The notes under the pieces: generated by a model
What the model was told of the DNA's origin: nothing
Databases searched by the model: none
Seen by the model: the letters and a program-made list of their open reading frames with translations, nothing else
Part shown: piece after piece, positions 33,725 through 41,059 of the stretch
Layout: each line of letters opens with the position of its first letter
How positions within the stretch are numbered: position 1 is the stretch's first letter
DNA from: Sphaerimonospora sp050942215
GTDB taxonomy: Bacteria; Actinomycetota; Actinomycetes; Streptosporangiales; Streptosporangiaceae
Length of the DNA: 64,000 bases
Direction of reading: 5' to 3'
Assembly: GCF_050942215.1 (NCBI RefSeq)
Contig: NZ_CP192056.1
Location: 2,976,001 to 3,040,000 of the forward strand
Made by a program: the position numbers and the translations under genes

Positions 33725-34680
33725 AGGCAGCGGTGCTTCACGAGGTCGGCGGCATCCCGCGCTATGAGGACTTCCCCGATCCGGTGGCCGCCGACGGCGA
33801 GGTGATCATCGACGTCAAGGCGGTCGCCGTCGAGAATGTCGATAAGGCGATCGCGGCCGGTACGCACTACGCCAGCCGGCAGTACATCGGCCGACTTCCG
33901 ATGATCCCTGCCTTCGACGGCATCGGCGCCCTCCCGGACGGCACGCTCGTCGGGTTCGGCAACATCCGCCTGCCCTACGGCGCGCTCGCCGAGAAGACCG
34001 TCGTGCCCCAGGGCTCCTGCATGCCGGTCCCCGACGGCATCGACCCGGCCGTGGTAGCGGTGATGGCCTCGGCCGTCACCGCGATGTCGATGAAGACGGC
34101 CGCGGGGTTCGTTCCCGGGGAGACGGTGCTGGTGCAGGGCGCCACCGGGGTCGCCGGGCGGCTCGCGGTCAAGGTGGCCCGGCTGCTGGGCGCCGGCCGG
34201 ATCGTGGCCACCGGCCGCGACGACGACCAGTTGCGCGAGGTGCAGGCCGCCGGGGCCGACACGGTGATCAACACCGCGGTCTCCGACGAGGCACTGGCGC
34301 AGGCGTACCTCGACGCCAGGGGGGACGGCTACGACGTCGTCGCGGACTACCTGTGGGGCAGGCCCAGCGAGATCCTGCTGCGCGCCCTGGTGCCGCGGTC
34401 GTTCGCGTTCGGCAAGCCGACCCGGGTGGTCCAGATCGGCGAGTCGGCCGGCACCGCGCTCGCCCTCGCCGGGTCGAGCCTGCGCACCTCCGGCGTGGAG
34501 ATCTACGGCGCGGCCAAGGGCCTCGACCCGCAGACCATGGACGAGGTGTACCAGCAGGTCGTGTCGTGGACGCGGTCCGGTGAGCTCACCTTCGACGTGG
34601 AGAAGGTCCCGCTGAGCGACATCGCGACCGCCTGGCAGCGAACCGACCTCAAAGGCAGGCGACTCGTCGTGATGCCATGA
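33721..34680 (+). CDS. MDR-family zinc-free oxidoreductase
   Basis: The ATG at 33721 has CAGGAGC upstream; in-frame codons further left are not protein-like. The 319-residue product starts MKAAVLHEVGGIPRYEDFPD, has a GroES-like domain to about 125 and a Rossmann fold with VLVQGATGVAGRLAVKVAR near 139-157. No zinc-ligand cysteines are seen, so it is a quinone- or enoyl-reductase-type MDR. It is the second gene of a tet-operator-controlled transcript and hence the likely functional output of the TetR-type switch. Confidence 0.87.
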   Translation: MKAAVLHEVGGIPRYEDFPDPVAADGEVIIDVKAVAVENVDKAIAAGTHYASRQYIGRLPMIPAFDGIGALPDGTLVGFGNIRLPYGALAEKTVVPQGSCMPVPDGIDPAVVAVMASAVTAMSMKTAAGFVPGETVLVQGATGVAGRLAVKVARLLGAGRIVATGRDDDQLREVQAAGADTVINTAVSDEALAQAYLDARGDGYDVVADYLWGRPSEILLRALVPRSFAFGKPTRVVQIGESAGTALALAGSSLRTSGVEIYGAAKGLDPQTMDEVYQQVVSWTRSGELTFDVEKVPLSDIATAWQRTDLKGRRLVVMP

Positions 34681-34824
34681 CCGGCCCGCGCCCACGGCAC
34701 ACCATCGATGATCATCGGTCGGCTTCCGTCGCCGTCCCCGCCCACGACGGCGACGGAACCGTCCCGAGCGGTGGTGCCCGGTCCAGTGGCCACCGTCCCC
34801 GCCGCTCCAGGGCCCACGAGACGA
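34681..34824. other. Non-coding stretch before the amidohydrolase remnant
   Basis: No gene or hairpin of note is visible between the MDR stop and the truncated amidohydrolase fragment. Confidence 0.35.
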
Positions 34825-35076
34825 TCACATAGCGGCCCCAGGCGGCTGAGGGCGCGGCTTTTGAGAACGGCCGACCTGGGAGCCACGGAAGCGACAAGAT
34901 CGACTGACCGCGTCTCGATAGCGATCGATTCCGGACAAGATCACAGCAGGGCCGGCCGAGGTCCGGCGCGGTGCACCTCGCGACGAGGACGTGGGCAGAA
35001 CCGCTCGTTTGGGGCCCATGAAGCGACCGTCGATCACGTGGAAGTGGGCGTCGAAGAACGGGCGTCGTTCGGTCAC
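34825..35076 (-). pseudogene. N-terminal remnant of an amidohydrolase
   Basis: A GTG at 35074-35076 with a good GGAGG site starts MTERRPFFDAHFHVIDGRFM. The DAHFHVID is the metal-binding HxH motif that opens amidohydrolase-2 (TIM-barrel) enzymes of about 280 residues. After about 30 codons similarity disappears and the frame ends at 34825 (83 codons). The original start signals survive but the gene is truncated, so it is a pseudogene. Confidence 0.65.
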
Positions 35077-35154
35077 GGTGAGCTCCTCCGGCCACAGTCG
35101 AGGCTGGGCGCCGATCCGCCGTGCCCAGTACGCCACCCGCGACGGGCATGGCCG

Positions 35155-35228
35155 GGGCCCGTGGCGCGGCGGGCACCTGGCGCGGCGAATGCGACCGCCG
35201 CACCAGGTGCCCGCCGCAGCACGGGCCC
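35155..35228. terminator. Very long inverted repeat, probable terminator
   Basis: Two arms, 35155-35180 and 35203-35228, pair over 9 and 15 bp with a 2-nt internal mismatch (GGGCCCGTG, then GCGGCGGGCACCTGG) around a 22-nt loop. It lies 38 bp past the stop of the leftward glucuronoyl-esterase gene, so its likely role is a strong terminator or 3'-end stabiliser. Arms of this length also occur at ends of short mobile repeats, which cannot be excluded. Confidence 0.65.
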
Positions 35229-35265
35229 GTTCTACGTACGGTTCAACCGGCCGGGACCGGTGTGA

Positions 35266-36939
35266 TCACGGACTGGTGCAGGTGGCCTGCGGGGTGGCCG
35301 AGGACCCTGCGCCGATGAAACCGAAGGTCGTGCTCGCGTTGGCGGCCACCGAGCCGTTCCACGACTCGTTGCGCACCGTCACGCTCGAACCGGAACCCGA
35401 GTGCATGCCTCCCCACACCTGGGTGATGGTCTGCGAACCGGGCCAGGTCCACTTCACGGTCCAGCCGTTGATCGGCGAGTTGCCCGCCCGCACCGTGGCC
35501 TCCCCCTGGAACCCTCCGGGCCAGGAGTTGACCACCACCAGTGTGGCCGAGCACGCGCCGGTCGGCCCGGACGGTGAGGGAGTCGGCGTCGGGCTGGGGC
35601 TGGGTGTCGGAGTCGGAGTCGGAGTCGGCGTCGGCGTGGGAGTAGGGGTGGGGGAGGGCGTCGGAGTGGGGTTCGGCCCGTCGCCGAGGGTGGGGGTCTG
35701 CCAGTCCCGCCACTGAGACAGGTCGCCGGATTTGCTGGGGGAGACCCGGAACACACCGGTGGTGCCGCTGGTCTTGAGCAGGAACTTCCTGATGTTCTGC
35801 TGCAGGGGGTCACGCCACTCCGACCGGGAGGCGCAGTGCGTGCCGTCCTGGACGTCGGACCAGTAGCTGATGTTGGACTGGGCGCCGAGTGCCTTGTAGA
35901 TCTCGGCTCCGGCCAGGGCCGCCACGCTGCCGGAGCGGGCGGCCAGCCAGTCGACGTGGGGGTTCTCCATGATGAACAGCCCGCGTGGCGCGATCATGCC
36001 GATCATCTCGTGGGTGTCGACGGGCAGCGCGCCGGGGTTGCCGGTGTAGGAGCCGAAGGCGTCGCCGAGCCAGGGCTGCTCGGAGTAGGCGCTGCTGAGG
36101 GGCTGGGCACCGCTTTCCTGGGCGATGCCGCGGAAGACCGGCACGCCGGCGCTGCCGGACTCGATGGGCAGGGTCAGCGCGATGCGCTGGTCGAAAACGC
36201 CGCTGACGAAGGCGCCCTTGCCATAGCGGGAGCATCCGGTGACGCCCATGGCGTCGGCCTTGAGCACGGTGCCGTCCGATTGCTCGATGACGTCGATGAT
36301 GCGGCTGACGCCCCAGGCCCAGGCGGCCAGCAGCCCGGTGCCGCTGGAGGAGCCGTAGACGCTGTAGAAAGCGCCCTGCTTGTTGTTGCGCGCGGTGCCC
36401 TCCTTGCCGACGGCCAGGGGGTCGTAGCTGATGACGGCGGCTCCGGCGGCCTTGATGGCGGCGGTGTCGGCGCCGAAGCCGCCAACGACGATCACGGCCG
36501 GGAACGGCCCATTGCCGGAGGGCAGATCGACCCCGGCGGTGAAGCCGGCGCTGCGGCCGTTGTGGGACACGTTGACGGTGATGCCGGTCCGGGAGACCGT
36601 ACCGGTGACGCCGGCGGGCTTCGCGGGCTTTTCGCCGTAGACGAACCGCTCGGCCAGCTTTTTGATCTCCTCGCGCCGGCAGCGCCACTCGGCCTTGGTG
36701 GTGATGCGGGTGCCGTCCAGCTTCGTGAAGGGATCGGGGAGTTTCGCGTTGGACGGGCCGGAGCCGGGCACCGTCACCGCGCAGTCGGCTCCCTCGTCCT
36801 CCACACCGGATGCGGCGCCCGCGGTGGGGCTCTGCGACACCGCGAAGGCGACGGACAGCATCGTCGCGACGCCCAGGATGAGCATGCGGCGCACACCGGA
36901 GATCCGGCTCCCCCCGCGGGAGGCGATGTCGCCGGTCAT
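35266..36939 (-). CDS. Secreted glucuronoyl esterase (CE15) with a C-terminal CBM2
   Basis: The ATG at 36937-36939 follows GGAGGAG and gives 557 residues. Layout: signal peptide (about 1-42), CE15 catalytic domain (about 55-420) with the nucleophile motif VTGCSRYGKGAF, an ESGSAGVP acid segment and a His in DGTHCASR. Next is a Pro-Thr linker of about 40 residues, then a CBM2 carbohydrate-binding module (GACSATLVVVNSWPGGFQGE, GWTVKWTWPG, NGSVAANASTTFGF). It should cleave glucuronate esters between lignin and xylan while attached to cellulose. A palindrome-rich leader suggests sugar-responsive control. Confidence 0.93.
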   Translation of the reverse strand: MTGDIASRGGSRISGVRRMLILGVATMLSVAFAVSQSPTAGAASGVEDEGADCAVTVPGSGPSNAKLPDPFTKLDGTRITTKAEWRCRREEIKKLAERFVYGEKPAKPAGVTGTVSRTGITVNVSHNGRSAGFTAGVDLPSGNGPFPAVIVVGGFGADTAAIKAAGAAVISYDPLAVGKEGTARNNKQGAFYSVYGSSSGTGLLAAWAWGVSRIIDVIEQSDGTVLKADAMGVTGCSRYGKGAFVSGVFDQRIALTLPIESGSAGVPVFRGIAQESGAQPLSSAYSEQPWLGDAFGSYTGNPGALPVDTHEMIGMIAPRGLFIMENPHVDWLAARSGSVAALAGAEIYKALGAQSNISYWSDVQDGTHCASRSEWRDPLQQNIRKFLLKTSGTTGVFRVSPSKSGDLSQWRDWQTPTLGDGPNPTPTPSPTPTPTPTPTPTPTPTPSPSPTPTPSPSGPTGACSATLVVVNSWPGGFQGEATVRAGNSPINGWTVKWTWPGSQTITQVWGGMHSGSGSSVTVRNESWNGSVAANASTTFGFIGAGSSATPQATCTSP

Positions 36940-37369
36940 CGGGCTCCTCCGGGCGAGAGCCGTTGGTTGCCGAGGAACAGTGCGGGACGTTTCAAGGCGA
37001 TGCGTCCTTCCTCTCGAGGGTCCGTGACCTGTCACAGGTCCATGGAGAGCCGCAGACCGAACCAGACGATGAATATTTTCGAAGTTTCACCGAAACATTC
37101 CGAGCAGACAAGGCCCAAGTCAGGACGTCCCCACGGCAGGCAGTGGGGTCGTCAGTAGCCGCTTGCGCCCTTCGGTCCTGAATCGGGCGGATAAAGACGC
37201 CCGAGGGTGAAGACTCTCCATCGTCCACCACCCCGGCTGCCTCCGAAATCTTTCTGGTACGTGTGAAAAGTTCATGGTCTGCCGAGAGGGACGCTCTCCG
37301 GACACTTCGGTCCGTACGCCTCGCGCACGGGTGGGAAGGCATTGCGTCCCGAATACTCGATATGTGGTG
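36940..37369. promoter_or_regulatory. Long leader/promoter region of the glucuronoyl-esterase gene
   Basis: The 430-bp region upstream of the esterase is AT-richer than average. It contains two dyads: GACCTG-TCA-CAGGTC (37026-37040) and GTTTC-ACC-GAAAC (37084-37096), the latter within GAAGTTTCACCGAAAC. The GTTTC/GAAAC half-sites resemble sites of sugar-responsive repressors of actinomycete glycan genes, but no regulator is encoded nearby. No gene is evident. Confidence 0.55.
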
Positions 37370-37379
37370 TTACGGCATG

Positions 37380-37400
37380 TTCTGCAGCTGAGCTGTAAAA
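37380..37400. promoter_or_regulatory. Shared inverted-repeat operator, site D
   Basis: TTCTGCAG (37380-37387), 5-nt spacer CTGAG, CTGTAAAA (37393-37400). The same 8-5-8 design occurs at 38167-38187 and 40359-40379. Here it lies past the truncated hpaB stub, probably a relic of a promoter brought in by a deletion. Confidence 0.7.
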
Positions 37401-37543
37401 CAAGATGTCGGCCGACGCCGAGGCCGCTGAGATCGGCAAGACCCGAGGGCCGACGAGATCACCTGTCGGTGCTCGCGCCCGAGACTCATGGAGAGCAAGG
37501 TGCCAGAACGACGGGAGTATCCGGATCCGGCTGCGGCGGCCAG

Positions 37544-37597
37544 CACGACACGGCCGTCGCGCAGGCTCGCCCGGTACTCGTCACCGGTCTTGAGCAT
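37544..37597 (-). pseudogene. Remnant start of a 4-hydroxyphenylacetate 3-hydroxylase (hpaB-type) gene
   Basis: An ATG at 37595-37597 begins MLKTGDEYRASLRDGRVV, the characteristic N-terminus of HpaB-type flavin-dependent monooxygenases. Similarity stops after 18 codons and the frame continues through unrelated residues. It sits 6 bp past the stop of the flavin reductase gene, its expected partner, so the operon was once a two-component monooxygenase. The remainder of about 470 residues is deleted. Confidence 0.6.
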
Positions 37598-37603
37598 GGA
37601 CCC

Positions 37604-38139
37604 TCAGCTTTCGATGGGGTCGTCGGGCAGGTGGTAGAAGTCGCGGTCGCAGTACAGGAGCGGGGCGAGGTCGCGGGCTCCCTCGCGGACGGTCTCCACC
37701 CTGGCGAAGAGCACGTCGTGGTCGCCGACGGTCACCAGGTGCGAGACCGCGCAGTCGACGTGGGCGAGCGCGCCGTGCACCGACGGCGCCGGCGGTACGG
37801 CCACGCCGTCGTGCGGGTCCCAGCGCCGGTCCGGCGTGGGATGCGGCATGCCGGTCTCGCCCAGTCCCTCGGCCTCCGGTGAGAAGAACTCCAGGAACTT
37901 GGGGGCGCCGGGCAGGGCGGCCGCGCGGGCGACCGGGACCTGGTCGGCCGACAGCACCGAGATGCCCACCCGGCCGTGCAGTCGCCGGCCTGCATCACCG
38001 CCGTGTGCGAGAACAGGCAGACCGACACGACCGGCGGGGCGAGGGTCACCGACGTGAAGCTCGACGCGGTGACACCCCAGGGACGGCCGGACACGAACGA
38101 GGTGACCACCACGACCGTGGCGGGGACCCGGCGCAGCAC
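37604..38139 (-). pseudogene. Frameshifted flavin reductase (HpaC-like)
   Basis: The gene lies on the minus strand over two frames. From the GTG at 38137-38139 the first reads VLRRVPATVVVVTSFVSG and on to LAPPVVSVCLFSHTAVMQAG, the FMN-binding start of flavin reductases. After about 37985 the family sequence continues in another frame, GRVGISVLSADQVPVARA, and ends DDPIES at 37604. Loss of one base near 37965-37990 explains this. The intact enzyme would be about 178 residues and would supply reduced flavin to the adjacent HpaB-type oxygenase, which is also destroyed. Confidence 0.8.
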
Positions 38140-38166
38140 GCTGCGGACGGAGCCGGACAGATCCGT

Positions 38167-38187
38167 TTCTGCAGTCTGACTGTAGAA
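38167..38187. promoter_or_regulatory. Shared inverted-repeat operator, site A
   Basis: TTCTGCAG (38167-38174), 5-nt spacer TCTGA, CTGTAGAA (38180-38187), with a degenerate half-site CTACAGA about 13 bp further right. It lies between the divergent flavin-reductase and agmatinase genes, where one protein could control both. Confidence 0.85.
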
Positions 38188-38294
38188 AATGCTGTCAGAC
38201 TACAGATCGCGTATCCTGGGTGCAATGCTTTCCCGGCCACGGCAGTGCGGGCCCAGCGGCCGTATGCAGTGCTCACCAGGAACGGAAGGACGGA

Positions 38295-39269
38295 ATGGAC
38301 ACGAACCACCCCATCGGGCCGGTCTCCGGCACCGAGATCCCGCGCTATGCCGGGCCCGCCACCTTCGCCCGCCTGCCCCGCACCGATCAGGTGACGAGGG
38401 CCGACATCGCCGTCATCGGCGCGCCGTTCGACAGCGGCGTCAGCTACCGTCCGGGCGCACGGTTCGGCCCCTCCCACATCCGCCAGTCCTCCCGGCTCCT
38501 TCGGCCGTATAACCCGGCGCTGGAGCGCTTCCCGTTCGGCTCCGTCCAGGTCGCCAACGCCGGCGACATGGTCATCAACCCGTTCGACATCACGGACGCC
38601 ATCGGCCAGATCCAGGAACAGGCCGGGGCGCTGACCGGCGCGGGCACGCGCCTGGTGACGCTGGGCGGCGACCACACGATCGCGCTTCCGCTGCTGCGGG
38701 ACCTGCACCGTCACCACGGCGAGATCGCGGTGCTGCACTTCGACGCGCACCTGGACACCTGGGACACCTACTTCGGGGCGCCGGTCACCCATGGCACGCC
38801 GTTCCGGCGGGCATCGGAGGAGGGCCTGCTGGATCCCGGGGGCTGCCTGCACGTCGGCATCCGGGGGCCCGTGTACGACAGGGACGACATCACCGACGAC
38901 ACCCGGCTCGGCTTCCAGCAGCTGACCTGCCGCCGGTTCGCCCACGAGAGGCTCGACACGCTGATCGGCATCATGCTGCGGCGGCTCGGCGATCGCCCGA
39001 TCTACGTCTCCGTGGACATCGACGTGCTGGACCCGGCGTACGCGCCGGGGACCGGCACCCCGGAGGCCGGCGGCCTGTCCAGCCGGGAGCTGCTGGAACT
39101 GCTGCGCGCCCTCGACGGGCGCAACGTGGTGGGCGCGGACATCGTCGAGGTGGCGCCGGCGTACGACCACGCGGAGATCACCGGCGTCGCGGCCAGCCAC
39201 GTCGCCTACGAACTGCTGACCGTGATGGCCGGCGGCGACCACATCAGCGCCGCCGGCCCGGCACGCTGA
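38295..39269 (+). CDS. speB: Agmatinase-type ureohydrolase
   Basis: The ATG at 38295 has GGAAGGACGGA just upstream; codons further left are shadow. The product is 324 residues of the arginase/agmatinase family with all Mn ligands visible: GGDHT (about 128-132), FDAHLDTWD (about 152-160) and SVDIDVLDP (about 245-253). Length and the SYRPGARFGPSHIRQSSRLL start fit agmatinase, which splits agmatine into putrescine and urea; guanidinobutyrase is a close alternative. It is the only intact catabolic gene in this decayed island and sits under the shared operator. Confidence 0.9.
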   Translation: MDTNHPIGPVSGTEIPRYAGPATFARLPRTDQVTRADIAVIGAPFDSGVSYRPGARFGPSHIRQSSRLLRPYNPALERFPFGSVQVANAGDMVINPFDITDAIGQIQEQAGALTGAGTRLVTLGGDHTIALPLLRDLHRHHGEIAVLHFDAHLDTWDTYFGAPVTHGTPFRRASEEGLLDPGGCLHVGIRGPVYDRDDITDDTRLGFQQLTCRRFAHERLDTLIGIMLRRLGDRPIYVSVDIDVLDPAYAPGTGTPEAGGLSSRELLELLRALDGRNVVGADIVEVAPAYDHAEITGVAASHVAYELLTVMAGGDHISAAGPAR

Positions 39270-39588
39270 CCTCGACGTCGTGGCCGGCGAACACGGGCTC
39301 GCCGGCCACGAACGTGGCCGCGACCGGCGCCTCCGGCCGGTGTCGAAGCCCCTCCATTCGCCGCGGGTCGTGGTCGAGCACGGCGAAGTCCGCCGGGGCG
39401 CCCGCCCGGAGCGTGCCGGCCGGCCCGGACCCGGGACGCACCGACGCCGACCCTCGCGTGTAGAGGTGCAGCGCCTGCGCCGGGGTGAGGCGTTCGCGCT
39501 CGCCGAGCGTCTCTCCCTCACGGGACCGTCGCGTCACGCAGTTCCAGACGCCCTGCCACGGGTCGAGGCCGGCACACGGGTGGTCCGA
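39244..39588 (-). pseudogene. 5'-truncated amidohydrolase (YtcJ-like) C-terminus
   Basis: Minus-strand codons read QTSDHP, then LDPWQGVWNCVTRRS, ERLTPAQALHLYTRGSA and GAPADFAVLDHDPRR, to a stop at 39244. This is the end of an amidohydrolase family 3 (YtcJ-type) enzyme, normally over 500 residues. The 5' four-fifths are gone. Its 3' end overlaps the agmatinase 3' end by 26 bp. It abuts, at about 39589, a fragment that points away from it. Confidence 0.75.
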
Positions 39589-39700
39589 GGTCTGCGGATT
39601 CTTCGGCGACTCCCGCCCGGCCCTCGTGCCGGTGCCCCTGCCCGTGCTGGCCTACCCGGACATGGACGTGGAGATCGAGGTTCAGGCCCTGGCCGGCTGA
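39589..39700 (+). pseudogene. 5'-truncated RidA/YjgF-type C-terminus
   Basis: About 36 plus-strand codons, FFGDSRPALVPVPLPVLAYP then DMDVEIEVQALAG and a stop, match the end of RidA-family proteins (FG..RPA....V..L....VEIE). The first 90 or so residues are missing. RidA proteins clear reactive enamines in amine and amino-acid catabolism, in keeping with the agmatinase. Confidence 0.55.
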
Positions 39701-39715
39701 GCGCTCCGCCTACGG

Positions 39716-40288
39716 TCAGAACGCCGGAGGAGTCATCGAGATGATCAACCGGGTGCCGTCCTCCAGCCCCTGGAACTGGTGGGGGAGCCGGGCGACGTAG
39801 GAAAGCGAGTCACCGACGTGCAGCGTGAGCTCCTCGGTGCCGACCTTGATCCGGGCGGATCCGCTCGTGACGATCAAGCACTCTTCGCCCGCATGGGACA
39901 GGACGTGGTCGAAACTGCGGGCTTCCCCGCCAAGGTGCATCTCGATCATCTGCAGGTTGCGCAGCTGACCCGACGAGAGCAACTCATAGGACACCCCGCC
40001 GCTGTCCGGCGGCCGGATGACGTTGCGTGAGCCCGCCCGGATCAGCGCCGGCCGGTCGGCCGGGGAGCCGAACAAGTCGAACATCGCGATGTTGAGGACC
40101 TGGGTGATGCTGTGCAGGGTGGCCAGCGACGGGGTCACCTTGCCGCGCTCGACCTGGCTGAGCAGGCTGGGGCTGATCCCGCACGCGGCGGACACGGTGT
40201 CGAGGGAAAGACTTCGCGCCGCGCGCGCCTCCCGCAGCCGCCGGCCTATCTCCACCACGTCCAGGGGCTCTGCGATCTCGTTCGGCAT
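39716..40288 (-). CDS. XRE-family regulator with a cupin sensor domain
   Basis: The ATG at 40286-40288 has GAGGAGAG upstream; 190 residues. Residues 10-70 form a lambda-repressor-type helix-turn-helix (IGRRLREARAARSLSLDTVS, GISPSLLSQVERGK). Residues 110-188 are a small cupin (HAGEECLIVTSGSARIKVG, GDSLSYVARLPHQFQGLEDG) that would bind a small effector. XRE-cupin proteins such as PuuR control polyamine and amino-acid catabolism. It has a perfect copy of the shared operator in its own promoter, supporting autoregulation and control of the agmatinase island. Confidence 0.9.
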   Translation of the reverse strand: MPNEIAEPLDVVEIGRRLREARAARSLSLDTVSAACGISPSLLSQVERGKVTPSLATLHSITQVLNIAMFDLFGSPADRPALIRAGSRNVIRPPDSGGVSYELLSSGQLRNLQMIEMHLGGEARSFDHVLSHAGEECLIVTSGSARIKVGTEELTLHVGDSLSYVARLPHQFQGLEDGTRLIISMTPPAF

Positions 40289-40638
40289 CCGTCTCTCCTC
40301 CGGATCGGGTCGGCGGGGCAAGCGGGCAGCCCTCGTGCGACAGGGGCCAGAGTACCGATTCTGCAGCCGGACTGTAGACCTTGTAATAAGACCGGCCGGC
40401 CGCGCGGCACGCCTCGGTACGCGAGCGACACGCTGCCCACGATCACGACCCGGCGGACCCGCACCCCACCCCCCGGTGGGCGGCGCCCGCCGCGTGACCG
40501 GAGACGGCCGGACGACGAGAGCACGGGCCGGCGGCGTCGCGATCTCGCGGATACGATGGAACATCCCCAGGAGGTATCGCTGCTGCGAGGAAATACGGGT
40601 ATTCAGACTGGCATATGCGCGGGATAGGGTGTGGGCCT
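40289..40638. other. Divergent promoter region of the XRE-cupin and mop-mod genes
   Basis: 350 bp with no gene. It holds the operator at 40359-40379 and, near 40590-40632, an AT-richer segment (GGAAATACGGGTATTC, then CATATGCGCGGGATAGGGT) likely to be the promoter of the molybdate operon, whose first gene would then be nearly leaderless. Confidence 0.5.
40359..40379. promoter_or_regulatory. Shared inverted-repeat operator, site C
   Basis: TTCTGCAG (40359-40366), 5-nt spacer CCGGA, CTGTAGAC (40372-40379), about 70 bp upstream of the XRE-cupin ATG, where it would serve for autoregulation. Confidence 0.85.
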
Positions 40639-41049
40639 GTGACGACATTCCGGATCAGCGAGGCCGCCGCGCTGCTCGGGGTCAGCTCCGACACCGTCCG
40701 CCGCTGGGTGGACACGGGCCGGCTGCGGGCGGAGCGGGACGAGCACGGCCACCGGCGGGTGAACGGCGGTGATCTGGCCGCCTTCGCCCGCGCCCAGGTC
40801 GAGTCGGTCGAGGGCGGCCGCTCCTCGGCCCGTAACCACTTCCGCGGGATCGTGACCGAGGTGATCAAGGACGCGGTGATGGCGCAGGTGGAGATCGCCG
40901 CCGGGCCGTACCGGGTGGTGTCGCTGATGAGCCGCCAGGCCGCCGACGAGCTCGGCCTGACGCCGGGGGTGGTGGCGATCGCCGTGATCAAGTCCACCAA
41001 CGTCGTCGTGGAGATCCCCGGCCACGAACGCGTGGCCGCCCACCCGTGA
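40639..41049 (+). CDS. Helix-turn-helix molybdopterin-binding (MopI/TOBE) protein
   Basis: The GTG at 40639 gives 136 residues and starts within a few bases of the probable transcription start. Residues 1-60 are an excisionase/MerR-like helix-turn-helix (RISEAAALLGVSSDTVRRWV). Residues 65-132 are a TOBE/Mop domain (NHFRGIVTEVIKDAVMAQVE, DELGLTPGVVAIAVIKST) that binds molybdate or tungstate. It is likely the molybdate-responsive regulator of the modABC genes that follow 10 bp downstream. Confidence 0.88.
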   Translation: MTTFRISEAAALLGVSSDTVRRWVDTGRLRAERDEHGHRRVNGGDLAAFARAQVESVEGGRSSARNHFRGIVTEVIKDAVMAQVEIAAGPYRVVSLMSRQAADELGLTPGVVAIAVIKSTNVVVEIPGHERVAAHP

Positions 41050-41059
41050 GGAGCACCCC

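Noticed and set aside
35580..35670. Short repeats resembling a tandem or CRISPR-like array
   Set aside because: They are the degenerate coding repeats of the Pro-Thr linker between the esterase and CBM2, in frame and without unique spacers.
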